Source of the DNA: Holophagales bacterium
Lineage (GTDB): Bacteria > Acidobacteriota > Thermoanaerobaculia > UBA5066
Direction of reading: 5' to 3'
Length of the DNA stretch: 64,000 bases
NCBI GenBank assembly: GCA_016714815.1
Contig: JADKBZ010000004.1
Location: 124,001 to 188,000, forward strand
Of the stretch, positions 40,944 to 50,968 are shown piece after piece. The notes beneath the pieces were generated by a model, which saw nothing but the letters and a program-made list of their open reading frames with translations, did not search any database and was not told where the DNA came from. Numbering within the stretch: position 1 is the first letter of the stretch; each line of letters starts with the position of its first letter. Position numbers and translations under genes: made by a program.

Positions 40944-42313
40944 TCAGCTCTCGGAGGCCTCCCCGGCGAGCCACCGCTCGAGCCACTTGGTCGAGACGCG
41001 TCCGTGGCGAACGTCGGGGTGATCCAGGAGCCTCAGGTGGAGCGGGATCGTCGTCTTCACACCCTGCACGACGAAGAGCGCGAGCGCCCGGCGCCCCCGG
41101 GCGAGCGCCTCCTCGCGCGTCTGGCCGTGCACGATGAGCTTGGCCAGGAGGGAGTCGTAGTCGGGGGGGATCCTCCAGCCAATGTAGGCTGCCGTGTCGA
41201 CGCGGACCCCGGGCCCGCCCGGGACGTGCAGCGTCGTGATCGTGCCGGGAGACGGTGTGAACTTCTCCGGGTCTTCCGCGTTGATCCGGAACTCGATCGC
41301 GTGGCCCCGCGGACGGAACTCCCCCTCCCCCATCCCGACCCGGGGAAACGAGAGGGGCTCGCCCGCGGCGACCCGGATCTGCTCCTTCACGAGGTCGAAA
41401 CCCGTCACCATCTCGGTCACGGGGTGCTCGACCTGGATGCGCGTGTTCATCTCCATGAAGTAGAACGACCCGTCCTGGTCGAGAAGGAACTCCACGGTCC
41501 CCGCCCCGACGTAGTCGACGGCCCGGGCCGCAGCGATCGCGGCAGCCCCCATCCTCTCCCGGAGCTCGGCCGAGACGGCGGGCGAGGGGGACTCCTCCAT
41601 GATCTTCTGGTGACGCCTCTGCAGCGAGCATTCGCGCTCGCCGAGGTGGACGATCTTGCCGAGCCGGTCGCCGAAGACCTGGATCTCGACGTGGCGGGGC
41701 TCGGCGAGGTACTTCTCCAGGTAGAGCGCTCCGTTTGCGAAGGCGCGCTCGGCCTCGTTGGAGGCGAGGCCGAAGGCGGCGGCGAGCTCCTTGCTGTTTC
41801 GAGCCACCCTCATCCCGCGGCCGCCGCCCCCTGCGATCGCCTTGAGAAGGACCGGATAGCCGATCCGGTCGGCGATCTTCAGAGCCTCGTCGGCCGACTC
41901 GACCGGGCCGGGGCTGCCCGGAACGGTCGGGACGCCCGCCTTCTTCGCGGTGTCCCTCGCAACCGACTTGTCGCCCATCTTCCGGATCGCTTCGGGAGGG
42001 GGACCGATCCAGGTCAGGCCGACCTCCCCGAGGATCTCGGCGAAGTGGGCGTTCTCGGCCAGGAAGCCGTATCCCGGGTGGACCGCGTCGGCCCCGGTGA
42101 TCTCGGCCGCCGCCACGAGCGACGTGATGTTCAGGTAGGAGCCTGCCGGCGACGCCGGCCCGATGCAGACCGACTCGTCCGCCGCCTCCACGTGAAGAGC
42201 CGACCGGTCGACCGTCGAGTGGACGGCGACCGTTGCGATTCCGAGCTCCTTGCAGGCCGCGATGATCCGGAGCGCGATCTCCCCGCGGTTCGCGACGAGG
42301 ACCTTGCGAAACA

Positions 42314-42314
<1 letters not shown>
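40944..42314 (-). CDS. accC: Acetyl-CoA carboxylase biotin carboxylase subunit
   Basis: ATP-dependent carboxylation of biotin on AccB, the first half-reaction of fatty-acid synthesis. 456 residues from ATG 42314, whose first base overlaps the accB stop (TGATG). ATP-grasp motifs: KVLVANRGEIALRIIAACKELG, VHPGYGFLAENAHFAE, LLKAIAGGGGRGMRVA, EKYLAEPRHVEIQVFGD, HLGERECSLQRRHQKIMEESP, YFMEMNTRIQVEHPVTEMVTGFDLV. Typical length and complete. Confidence 0.98.
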
Positions 42315-42799
<485 letters not shown>

Positions 42800-42861
42800 T
42801 TCTCTCTCTCGAGCTTCTTCAGGGGTCTTTTCGGGTTCCAGCCAGGCGGACGGACGCTCTC

Positions 42862-44379
42862 TCAGAGGAGGGCCGCGCGCAGCCTTCCGGCGGCGCGAAC
42901 CGCCTCGAAACGGATGCGCCCGGCCGGAATCCCAGGTCCGGTCTTCAGGAGGAGCGCGTAGGCCGAAGTGATCGACTGGACGGCGACCGAACCTTTCGTG
43001 CCCGTGAGGACGAGGCTGTCGAGAGCCCCCTCCCCGATCTCGGCCCGGCTGCGGCGCACGTTCTTCCAGAAGGCGGTCAGCTCCGCCGACAGCACTTCCA
43101 TCGCATCGGCTTCGGCCGGCGCTCCGGCCTCGACGACGGGAACTCCCTCGAAATCGGTCACGACGGCCGCGGAGGGGGCAAGCCGCTCCACGACCTCCCT
43201 GACGACCGCAGAAAGATCGCCCTCCCGCTGACCAAGGGCTCTCGAGAAGCCCCCTCCCCACTCCTCGAGCCGGCCGCGAACCGTTCCGGCCCGAAAAGCG
43301 GAGATCTCTTCCGCGAGGCTGAGGAGCCTCCGGGCCCGGGCAGGATCCGGTTCCACCCGGGAAAGCTCCTGGTAGGCCGCGTGGGCCTCTCCGAAATGCC
43401 CTTGCGCCCGGAGCAGCTCCGCGAGCGTCTCCGTGACGGCAGGCACACCGGTAGACCCGGAATCGGGTACGGAGGAACCCTCGGGATGGCGAACGGGTCC
43501 CGAACCCTCCACCGGAAGCGATAGCGGCCCATCCACGCCGCGATGAGGGGGCACAGGCGCCGTGGAGAGCATCGGCTCCAGGGACGCCGTCGTCGGGAAG
43601 TCGGCCGCCTCGGTAGACTGCGAATCCGGAAGCGAAACCGGTTCGGGAATCAGACCTCCGGAGCCGGCGTCCGATCCCGTTTCCACGAGGCCGACGGCCT
43701 CGAAGGACTCGAGCAGCGGAGGAAGCGCGGGCGAGGCCGGCGGCTTCGAGGCCGCCGAAGGCTCTTCGTTCCATCTCTCGAGCACCTCCGGCAGACGCGG
43801 AGGCACGGGCAGGCTCGAGACCAGCGCGCCCGGGGCGGAGGAGACGGAAACCGCAGGGCGGGGCCGCGAAACGGCGATTCCCCCCGTTCGCAGCTCCGGT
43901 GCGGGGGGCGGGGGAACGCCTCTCTCCGGCTGCGTCGGCGGCCGCGGCGCGGCGATCGAGGCGAGCTCGCCATCCATCTGGCGGATCAGCTCGTTCACTT
44001 CCCGATCGCCCGGACTCAGGCCTCGGAAGAGCTTCAGCTTCTTGATCGCCTCGACCGTGTCGCCGCGCGAAAGGTGCACGTCGGCCGTCTGCCGCAAGGC
44101 AACGAGATTCTGCGGGTCGATCCGCAGCGCCGCCTGGAAGCAGTTCAACGCCTCGTCGAGGCGCCCACCCTGCTGAAAGAGCCGGCCGAGGGCCACGTGC
44201 CCGGCGACCGCCGTCGGGTCCTGCGCGAGGCCGCGTTCGAGAACGCTGATCGCCTCCCGCGTCTGTCCCTGCTTCCGGTACTCGTCCGCCAGCGCCAGGA
44301 ACTGGCGCGAAGCCGGATCCCGGGTGAGCGTTTTCTTGAGCTCCTCCAGGCGGGAAAGAGTGCGGCTGAAAAGTCCCAT
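42862..44379 (-). CDS. TPR protein with C-terminal Roadblock/LC7 domain
   Basis: 505 residues, cytosolic. N-terminal TPR array over residues 25-130 (FLALADEYRKQGQTREAISVLERGLAQDP, HVALGRLFQQGGRLDEALNCFQAALRIDP, LRQTADVHLSRGDTVEAIKKLKLF), a 200-residue Pro/Ser-rich disordered middle, one more TPR-like unit (AELLRAQGHFGEAHAAYQEL), and a C-terminal Roadblock/MglB-like fold (LSAVVREVVERLAPSAAVVTDFEG ... LTAFWKNVRRSRAEIGEGALDSLVLTG ... AVQSITSAYALLL). Roadblock proteins often regulate small Ras-like GTPases (MglA) in bacterial polarity and pilus motility; no MglA is in the window. Located between the pilus operon and accBC. Confidence 0.85.
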   Translation of the reverse strand: MGLFSRTLSRLEELKKTLTRDPASRQFLALADEYRKQGQTREAISVLERGLAQDPTAVAGHVALGRLFQQGGRLDEALNCFQAALRIDPQNLVALRQTADVHLSRGDTVEAIKKLKLFRGLSPGDREVNELIRQMDGELASIAAPRPPTQPERGVPPPPAPELRTGGIAVSRPRPAVSVSSAPGALVSSLPVPPRLPEVLERWNEEPSAASKPPASPALPPLLESFEAVGLVETGSDAGSGGLIPEPVSLPDSQSTEAADFPTTASLEPMLSTAPVPPHRGVDGPLSLPVEGSGPVRHPEGSSVPDSGSTGVPAVTETLAELLRAQGHFGEAHAAYQELSRVEPDPARARRLLSLAEEISAFRAGTVRGRLEEWGGGFSRALGQREGDLSAVVREVVERLAPSAAVVTDFEGVPVVEAGAPAEADAMEVLSAELTAFWKNVRRSRAEIGEGALDSLVLTGTKGSVAVQSITSAYALLLKTGPGIPAGRIRFEAVRAAGRLRAALL

Positions 44380-44414
44380 GAGTTCGGGCCAGTGTACGGC
44401 AAAGAGCGTGAGGG

Positions 44415-44446
44415 AAAAAGGTCGGGCCGCCCCGAAGGGCGGCCCG
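44415..44446 (-). terminator. Intrinsic terminator of the pilus operon
   Basis: On the reverse strand a perfect 10-pair GC stem (CGGGCCGCCC / GGGCGGCCCG) closed by a TTCG tetraloop, then ACC and five T residues (44415-44419 as A on the given strand). It lies 24 bases after the stop of the IPT/TIG lipoprotein gene. This is the clearest Rho-independent terminator in the window. Confidence 0.92.
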
Positions 44447-44470
44447 AGCCGGTCTCGATTGGACGAGGAG

Positions 44471-47431
44471 CTAGTAGACGAGCGTCAGATCGACGGAGCC
44501 CTCGTGACGGCCGCCGCCACACGGCGGGGTATCCGCCACTGTGACGGTCACTGTGGAGGACCCGGTAGCGCCCGCGGCCGACCGCGTCAGTGTGGCCGTG
44601 CCTCCTGCAAAGGTGAATGCCACTCCGGCTGGGAGAGCCGGTGACGGCACCGTGGATGTGTAGGTAAGAGCGCCGAGCCCCGGCTTCGAGGCGGAGACCG
44701 TCGTGCTGACCCCCAGAGGGTTGACTGCTGTCGCATCGAGAGTCGTCGCCAGCGCCGAGACCAGGAAGGGGGCGTTCTGGTCGTTCACGACGAGGGAATA
44801 GGTCGTCGAGCCACTCGTGGTGGCATCGCTCGCGGTTATCGAAACAGAGTAGTTCTGGGACGCCGTTCCGGGTCCGGAGACCGAAAGCTGCGGAGTCCCG
44901 GAGATCGTTACGGTGGATCCCAACTGCGTGAAGCTAAGGCCAGCGGGAAGACCGGTCACGGAAATGTTGTAGGGTCCGACGCCACCCGAGATGTTGAACG
45001 GCCCCGAGTTGTAGGCCGTGCAGATGGCTGCCGTCGGCGATGGCGTCCCGGTGATCGTGATCGGCGCGCGGCAGACCTGATTTGCCACTGTGGGGTTGTA
45101 GATCAGTACGTTCGGCAGATCCACCGTGCAGCCCGTCCGCGCGTTCCGCAGTCGGATTCCGAAGGAGGTCGGAACGTACCGGATTCCGTTGACGATGCTC
45201 CCGGTGGGAGAGCAGGGCTGCGTATTCAGGTAGGTGTCCAGCATCGCCGGTGCAGAGAAGCTCAGCTGAGTGGCGTTCGCCACGAACGCGTTGTTGACCT
45301 GAATAGCGGCACCGTTTCCGCCGAAGATCTCCACCGTCATCGGGTCGACGAAATTGGAACCGACAACCGTGATCGTGACCGGAGTGGTGCCGTTCGTCCC
45401 GGCCGCTCCGCCCGCCTGGTTCAGGGCTGTCGGCGAGGCACTGACGGCCGTCATCGGGTTGACGCTGTAGGTGAACGAGTTCGTGGCGTTCGTCGGCTCC
45501 GCGCAGGCGACGGAGGGGAAGCGGACCCGCAGAAGCCCGGTCACGTTCGAACAGGCCGCGGCGCCGCCCAGTCCCGGGTCGATGGGCGGCATGACGACGG
45601 TGATGAGGGAGGACGAGACGGAGGTAACGGCGGGCCGGAACTGGAGATTGCCCGATTCGAAAGTGACCTCGACGGGCTCCTCGAAAGCCTGCCCCGCGAT
45701 GGTGACGACCGTCGACTGGTTCCATGGCGCGATGACCGGGACCACCGTGTTGATCGTCGGGCAGGCGTAGTAGCGGAACTGGACCGGGCTCGTCGTGTCC
45801 CTTCCGGTGTACGGGTTGCGGACGGCGACGTCGACCGTCTGGCCCGCCAGGAAGTTGTTCGGACCGGTCGCCTGCGGGGTCAGGAAGATGATCTGGCTGG
45901 CCCGGATCTCGACGACCACCGCTTCGACGCCTCCGACGAAGACCTGCATCGGGAGCGCGAAGTTCCGCCCGAACACGGTGACCCTCGTCGACGAGTCGTT
46001 CGGACCCGTCGAGGGAGAGATCGAGGTGATGACCGGCTCGAGGTATCCGCCGGGGTAGTAGGTGTAGGCGCCCGTCGACTCGACGCAGGCCTCCGCCGGT
46101 CCACCGGCATCGACGATGACCTTGACGGCGACCGTCTCGGGCCGATCCGGGCTCGTGAGAACCCGGCGAGGCGTGGAAACGCGGATGGAATTCGCGGACA
46201 CGTCGAGGGTCACGGCCTGATTACCGCCGAAGTAGACGCTCGTCCGCTCCGGAGTGGTGCTCGTGCCGCCGGCGGTGAACCCGCCTCCGGCGATCACGAC
46301 GATCTCTCCGCCGTCCGGGCTCCCGGAGCCGGTCGGGCTTTCGGGCTGCACCGTGGCAATGAAGAGCCCGGGCGCGCCGACGCACTGGCCTGCGCCCCCG
46401 CCGGACCTGTACGTGAAGGCCTGGGGAAGGAGCCCCGTCTGCTGCGAAACGAGGCCGAGGTCCACCGTGACCGCGACGTCCACCGTTTCCGGAACGGCCG
46501 GGTTCGCCAGGATCCGCCTCGGCGTGAGAACGGTGATCGTGGTGTTGCTGACGGAGACGACCGAGGCCGAAGCCCCGCCGAACGTCACGCGGGTCGTCGC
46601 CGTCGAGCTTTCCGGACTCGGGAGGAAGTTCGTGCCCGTGATCACGACCTGCTGGCCGCCTTCCGGGATTCCGGAGTTCGGGGCGATCGCGGTCACCGTC
46701 ATCCGGCGGTTCGGGTCGACGCAATAGTAGGTGAAGGCCTTCGTTGCGGTGACCGAGCCGGTCGGGATGCTCCCCGAGAAGAAGCGAACGACGATGTCCA
46801 CGGCCTCGGGAACCTGGGGGTTTGCGAGCGTCCGCGTCGGCGTCAGAACGACGAGCTTGGTGTCCGCCACGGACTGCACCGAGGCGGGCAACCCACCAAA
46901 CAGGACCTGGACACTCGCGGCGTCCGTTCCGAAACGGCCACCGTTGATCGTCACGAGGTCGCCGCCCGAACAGGAGCCGGACGTCGGGTCGATCGACGAG
47001 ATGAACGGCCCGTTCGTCGGAACCGGCTGGTACTGGATCGACTTCTCGGCCGAGCCGCAATCGTAGGTCGCCTTGACCTTCGCCAGGCCCGACGACGTCG
47101 CACCGAGCGTCACGTCCGCAAAACCGTTCTGCGTCACCTTCGACACGCTCGAGAGCCCCGTCTCGAGGAAGTAACCGAAGTCGGTCGTGAAGAGGACGGA
47201 CGTCCCGTCGGGAACGGCGGAACCGCCCTTCCTGACCGTCGCGCGAACGATGATGGCGGTGCCGGCCATGGGCGTCACCGAGGTGGCGTCCAGGGCGACC
47301 GTGACGGTGCACGTTCCTCCAGGGCCCGGATCGGTCGGGGGCTTGGGCGCGGTGGGAGACTCGCCCGAGCAGGCGGAGAGGAGGAGCGAAAGTCCCGCGA
47401 CAGCGAGAAACGGGAGGAAGGTTCGGCGCAT
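44471..47431 (-). CDS. Surface lipoprotein with multiple IPT/TIG domains
   Basis: 986 residues from ATG 47431, chosen because GAGGTGAAAG precedes it and the signal peptide follows directly: MRRTFLPFLAVAGLSLLLSAC with a lipobox Cys. A Big/Ig-like domain (ATSVTPMAGTAIIVRATVRKG, VPDGTSVLFTTDFG) is followed by at least five IPT/TIG domains recognisable by I-x-P-x-x-G and V-x-I-x-G-x-x-F patterns (ISSIDPTSGSCSGGDLVTIN, VTAIAPNSGIPEGGQQVVIT, ITSISPSTGPNDSSTRVTVF) and recurrent LTPRRILANPAVPE. The end has putative-Ig repeats (GVGPYNISVTGLPAGLSFTQ). Cell-surface adhesion or protein binding is likely. Last gene of the pilM-Q operon direction. Confidence 0.88.
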   Translation of the reverse strand: MRRTFLPFLAVAGLSLLLSACSGESPTAPKPPTDPGPGGTCTVTVALDATSVTPMAGTAIIVRATVRKGGSAVPDGTSVLFTTDFGYFLETGLSSVSKVTQNGFADVTLGATSSGLAKVKATYDCGSAEKSIQYQPVPTNGPFISSIDPTSGSCSGGDLVTINGGRFGTDAASVQVLFGGLPASVQSVADTKLVVLTPTRTLANPQVPEAVDIVVRFFSGSIPTGSVTATKAFTYYCVDPNRRMTVTAIAPNSGIPEGGQQVVITGTNFLPSPESSTATTRVTFGGASASVVSVSNTTITVLTPRRILANPAVPETVDVAVTVDLGLVSQQTGLLPQAFTYRSGGGAGQCVGAPGLFIATVQPESPTGSGSPDGGEIVVIAGGGFTAGGTSTTPERTSVYFGGNQAVTLDVSANSIRVSTPRRVLTSPDRPETVAVKVIVDAGGPAEACVESTGAYTYYPGGYLEPVITSISPSTGPNDSSTRVTVFGRNFALPMQVFVGGVEAVVVEIRASQIIFLTPQATGPNNFLAGQTVDVAVRNPYTGRDTTSPVQFRYYACPTINTVVPVIAPWNQSTVVTIAGQAFEEPVEVTFESGNLQFRPAVTSVSSSLITVVMPPIDPGLGGAAACSNVTGLLRVRFPSVACAEPTNATNSFTYSVNPMTAVSASPTALNQAGGAAGTNGTTPVTITVVGSNFVDPMTVEIFGGNGAAIQVNNAFVANATQLSFSAPAMLDTYLNTQPCSPTGSIVNGIRYVPTSFGIRLRNARTGCTVDLPNVLIYNPTVANQVCRAPITITGTPSPTAAICTAYNSGPFNISGGVGPYNISVTGLPAGLSFTQLGSTVTISGTPQLSVSGPGTASQNYSVSITASDATTSGSTTYSLVVNDQNAPFLVSALATTLDATAVNPLGVSTTVSASKPGLGALTYTSTVPSPALPAGVAFTFAGGTATLTRSAAGATGSSTVTVTVADTPPCGGGRHEGSVDLTLVY

Positions 47432-47474
47432 CGCTTTCACCTCGGAGATTCCACGCACCTTCGTCATGCGGTCC

Positions 47475-48053
47475 TCAGTTCACCCGGCCCACGACAGCCT
47501 GGGTCGCGGTGCTGTAGAGAAACGTCATTCCGAAGATGCCAACGCCCCGAACGGGCTGGCCGGAAAGCGTCCGGCCGCGGAAGGTCACTGTCCCCTGGCA
47601 GCGGATCTCGTTCCGGCCGGTCTCCCGGTCGATCCCGCCGTTGAAGGGAAGAAGCTGGTCGAGTGGCGCCCGCAGCAGAGCGGACCGGGTCATGAACTCG
47701 TAGTTGACGAGTGAGGAGAGTCCCCCCGCCGGAACGACGACGTTTCCACCGAACGTCTCCGGGTCGGGAACCTTGGTTCCGCCGTCGAGCCGTTTCCACT
47801 CGACGACATAGTCCTCGATTCTCGTGTCGAGAAAGCTCGAGGTTCCCCCTCCCGGGTTCTTCAGAATCGACCGCAGCTCCACCGAGTCGAACTGGAGCGG
47901 CGCCCCGCCGCCAACGCTCCACGACTCAGGAAGCAGCTTGAAATTGACGGAAAGGAAAACGGGCGAGGCGTCGTCCCCCTGGCTGTTGGACGAACAACCG
48001 ACGACGGAGAGGACTCCGACGAGGAGGGCGGCGAGTGGGGTTCGGTTCTTCAT
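47475..48053 (-). CDS. Lipoprotein of the pilus operon, function unknown
   Basis: 192 residues. Signal peptide MKNRTPLAALLVGVLSVVGC with lipobox VVGC. The mature part is beta-rich with one long central segment (FDSVELRSILKNPGGGTSSF, VVEWKRLDGGTKVP, GRNEIRCQGTVTFRGRTLSG, VRGVGIFGMTFLYS). Lies 21 bases downstream of pilQ and 43 bases upstream of the IPT/TIG lipoprotein, all on one strand. I recognise no family; the gene order suggests a periplasmic or outer-membrane helper of the secretin or of the surface protein after it. Confidence 0.78.
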   Translation of the reverse strand: MKNRTPLAALLVGVLSVVGCSSNSQGDDASPVFLSVNFKLLPESWSVGGGAPLQFDSVELRSILKNPGGGTSSFLDTRIEDYVVEWKRLDGGTKVPDPETFGGNVVVPAGGLSSLVNYEFMTRSALLRAPLDQLLPFNGGIDRETGRNEIRCQGTVTFRGRTLSGQPVRGVGIFGMTFLYSTATQAVVGRVN

Positions 48054-48074
48054 CTTCGGCTCCGTGTCCCGGAC

Positions 48075-50882
48075 TCAGAGCGCCTTCATGACGCGCGGCG
48101 TGATGAAGATCATGAGCTCATCCGTTTCCTCGGTCGTCGTCTTGTTCCGGAAAAGGCCTCCGAGGAGCGGGATCTTCCAGAGGCCCGGGATCATGCTCTG
48201 CCCGTCGTTGGCCGTCAGCTTGAAGATGCCGGCGATCATCCCGGTCCCGCCGTCGCGCACCATGAGCGTCGTCGTGGCGTCCCGGGTGATCAGCGGAACG
48301 TTCTGGCCTCCGGTGACGTTCGTCCCCGGGGCCGGCTCGCGCCGCTGGATCTTGATGTCGAGGATGACCGTTCCTTCCGCGGTGATCTGCGGCGTCACGT
48401 CGAGCCGGAGGGTCGCGTCGATGTAGAGGACCGTCGTGGTGTTGTTGACGGTCGTCTGAACCGGGATCTGGAAGCCCGACTGGACCGAGGCCGACTTGTT
48501 CGTCTGGGTGAGGATCTTCGGGGACGAGACGATTTTCACGAGCCCGCGCGCTTCCGCGGCGCTGAGGGCCACGTCGAGGCGGAAGGTGTCGAGAACGTTC
48601 CCGAGGCTGGCCCGGAGGATCTCGTTGCCGTTGGGCAGCGACACGGTCCCGGCGACCGAGCCGTTGTTCGGGAAGACCAGCCCGGTCGTCGTCCCGGTCG
48701 TCTGGTCCGCGCTGGCGTTGAACCCCCAGGCGATTCCGAGCCTCTTGCTGAACGTACGGGTCGCCTCGACGATTCGCGCCTCGATCATCACCTGCGGCAC
48801 GGGTGTGTCCAGGCTCTTGATGAGGTCGAGGACCGTGGGGAGGTATTCCGGCAGCTCCCGGATGATGAGGAGGTTCGAACGGCCGTCGACGAAGATGTCG
48901 CCACGTGCCGACATCACCTTCTTGGCCGTCGCCGCGGCTGCGTCCGCCGTGGCGTACGAGAGCTTCTGGATGACCGTCTTCGTGGGACGGTTGTTCTCCT
49001 GCGCCTTCAGAAGCGCCTGCCGCCCGGACTCTTCCTGGGCCAGCTTCTGCGTCCCGGCAATCCGCATCACGTTGCCTTCGAGGACATACCCGAGCCCGTT
49101 GATCTTCAGGATGAGCTCGAGGGCCTGGTCCCAGGGGATGTCCGTGAGGGACACCGTGACCGTCCCGCGGACGTCGGGGTCGAGGACGATGTTGAGGTTC
49201 GTCAGCTCGCTGAACTTCTGGAGCGTGTCCTTGATGTCGGCGTCCTTGAGGTTCAGCGTGAGCGGCTCGCCCGTGTACTGCCGCTCCGTCTGGCCGATCG
49301 CCCTGGACTCGAACGGGTTCGAGATGTCTCTCGGCTGGGCGTCCTTCTCCTGCTGGACCGCGAGCGTCTCCGCCGCCTCCATGAGAGCGTGGTCCTCGGC
49401 CGCGAATCGCTTCCTGGGGCTCCGCGCCGTCGCGGCGGGCGCCGGCACTGCGACCTCGGTCGAAGCGACGGTCACGGTCTCGGGGAGCATCGCCGGGGCC
49501 GGAACCGCGGCGGCCGTTGCCGCCGGGGGAGCCGCAGCCACGGGCGCCTTCCTGGCGGGCTCGGCCTCGGGCTCGAACGCCGCGGGGGCCGGGGAAGGGA
49601 CCTCGGCGACGACGACCGGGGCTTCAGGAGCCACGGGGACGACGACCGGGGCTTCGACGATTGCCGCCGTCCTGGCGGATTCGGGTGCGATCGCAGGTAT
49701 CGCAGCGGCCGCCGGTGCAGGCGGAGCCGCCGGCTTTTCCGCGGTCACGACGGTTGCCACGGGCGCCACAGTCGCCACGCTGGCCTTCGCCGTGCCGGGA
49801 GACGGCACGACCGGCTGGTCGGAGTCGTCGCCCTCGTGCGCTTCGTAGGACCCGGCGGCCGGGACCGGTGCGACAGGGGCGGGGGTCGCGGATGCAAGCT
49901 GGGCCGAGGCGACGGGGACCGCTCCTCTGCCCGGGAAGGAGACCGAGACCCCCGAGCCGCTCTGACGAAGCGTCGGGAGGGCTTCCTCGGCGAGATCGAA
50001 GACGACCCGCGTCACCGCCGTCGGCTCGGTCCGGAACTGCGAGACCCGGACGCGCGTCACGCTTCCGGAATCGACATCCTGCGCCCGGAACCTGGAAGCG
50101 TTGCGAACGCCGCTCAGGTCGAGGACGAAACGGGGCGGATTCGAGAGCGTGAACGCCTCGTACGAAAGCTCGCCGTCACCGTCCAGCTGGACCGAGAGGT
50201 TGCCATCCACACGACGGGCATTGACTTTCGCGAGTCGGGTGGCGGGCTTGCCCACCGCAGCGTGCTGGGCGACGACGACAGGCTCGGAACGACCGGGAGC
50301 CGCGGCGAGAACCGGGGCCGGGGCAACTCTCTCGACCGGCGTCGGCTCGGGAAGGGACTCGACGGTCGCCGGCGGCACCTCGCCGAGCGTCGCGCCCTGC
50401 GCGACGACCGGCTGGTCGTTCCGGGGGATGAGCGCCACGGACATCGCGCGAGAAGCCGGGTCCCCGGAGATCCTCGCGTCCAGCGCGCCGCGCCCCGTCA
50501 GCTCGAAGCGGACCTGAGGTCGGCCAAGCTCCGTGAAGGACCTCATGCCCAGGTGGGTCAGCAGCGTTCCGTCTGCGCGAGGTGGCTCGAGGCCCGCCCT
50601 CGCCACCGTGCCGGGCAGGTCCACGACGAGAGTCTTCGACCCCTCGCGGGCGTACACCATCGGCTGCAGCGGCCCCTCCGCCGTGAGCAGGAGGCGGGGC
50701 GCGTCGCCGTCGGTCAGGAGCGAGACTCCCGTCAGGACGACGGGCGCCGAAGCTCCTGCCGTCGATGCGACGGACTCCGCCTTGAGGGCGGGGCCAGCCT
50801 GAGAGGAGCAGCCAGCGGCCACGAGAGACACGGCGAGGATTCCCGCCAGCCCTGGTGCCGAGAACCTTCCAGTTCGAAACAT
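48075..50882 (-). CDS. pilQ: Type IV pilus secretin PilQ
   Basis: Outer-membrane channel for the type IV pilus. 935 residues from ATG 50882 (GGGGAGGAACC upstream and a lipobox VAAGC at residue 24); a start at 50954 would put 24 residues before the signal peptide. Two AMIN domains that bind peptidoglycan (about 45-135: GDAPRLLLTAEGPLQPMVYA, VVDLPGT; about 200-310: SYEAFTLSNPPRFVLDLSG), a long Ala/Pro/Val-rich linker (about 320-500), STN/N0 (LNLKDADIKDTLQKFSELT), N1 with NRPTKTVIQKLSYA, and the secretin core (PQVMIEARIVEATRTFSKRLGIAWG, NKSASVQSGFQIPVQT, DGGTGMIAGIFKLT, IPLLGGLFRNKTTTEETDELMIFITPRV). The Val/Pro/Ala linker is unusually long. Confidence 0.97.
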   Translation of the reverse strand: MFRTGRFSAPGLAGILAVSLVAAGCSSQAGPALKAESVASTAGASAPVVLTGVSLLTDGDAPRLLLTAEGPLQPMVYAREGSKTLVVDLPGTVARAGLEPPRADGTLLTHLGMRSFTELGRPQVRFELTGRGALDARISGDPASRAMSVALIPRNDQPVVAQGATLGEVPPATVESLPEPTPVERVAPAPVLAAAPGRSEPVVVAQHAAVGKPATRLAKVNARRVDGNLSVQLDGDGELSYEAFTLSNPPRFVLDLSGVRNASRFRAQDVDSGSVTRVRVSQFRTEPTAVTRVVFDLAEEALPTLRQSGSGVSVSFPGRGAVPVASAQLASATPAPVAPVPAAGSYEAHEGDDSDQPVVPSPGTAKASVATVAPVATVVTAEKPAAPPAPAAAAIPAIAPESARTAAIVEAPVVVPVAPEAPVVVAEVPSPAPAAFEPEAEPARKAPVAAAPPAATAAAVPAPAMLPETVTVASTEVAVPAPAATARSPRKRFAAEDHALMEAAETLAVQQEKDAQPRDISNPFESRAIGQTERQYTGEPLTLNLKDADIKDTLQKFSELTNLNIVLDPDVRGTVTVSLTDIPWDQALELILKINGLGYVLEGNVMRIAGTQKLAQEESGRQALLKAQENNRPTKTVIQKLSYATADAAAATAKKVMSARGDIFVDGRSNLLIIRELPEYLPTVLDLIKSLDTPVPQVMIEARIVEATRTFSKRLGIAWGFNASADQTTGTTTGLVFPNNGSVAGTVSLPNGNEILRASLGNVLDTFRLDVALSAAEARGLVKIVSSPKILTQTNKSASVQSGFQIPVQTTVNNTTTVLYIDATLRLDVTPQITAEGTVILDIKIQRREPAPGTNVTGGQNVPLITRDATTTLMVRDGGTGMIAGIFKLTANDGQSMIPGLWKIPLLGGLFRNKTTTEETDELMIFITPRVMKAL

Positions 50883-50968
50883 GGTTCCTCCCCACGCGAG
50901 GTTCGAGGTGCCCGAGGGCTGCCGGGATTCGAGGCGGATGGTCTTGGTCCTCATCGATCTTCCTTCGC

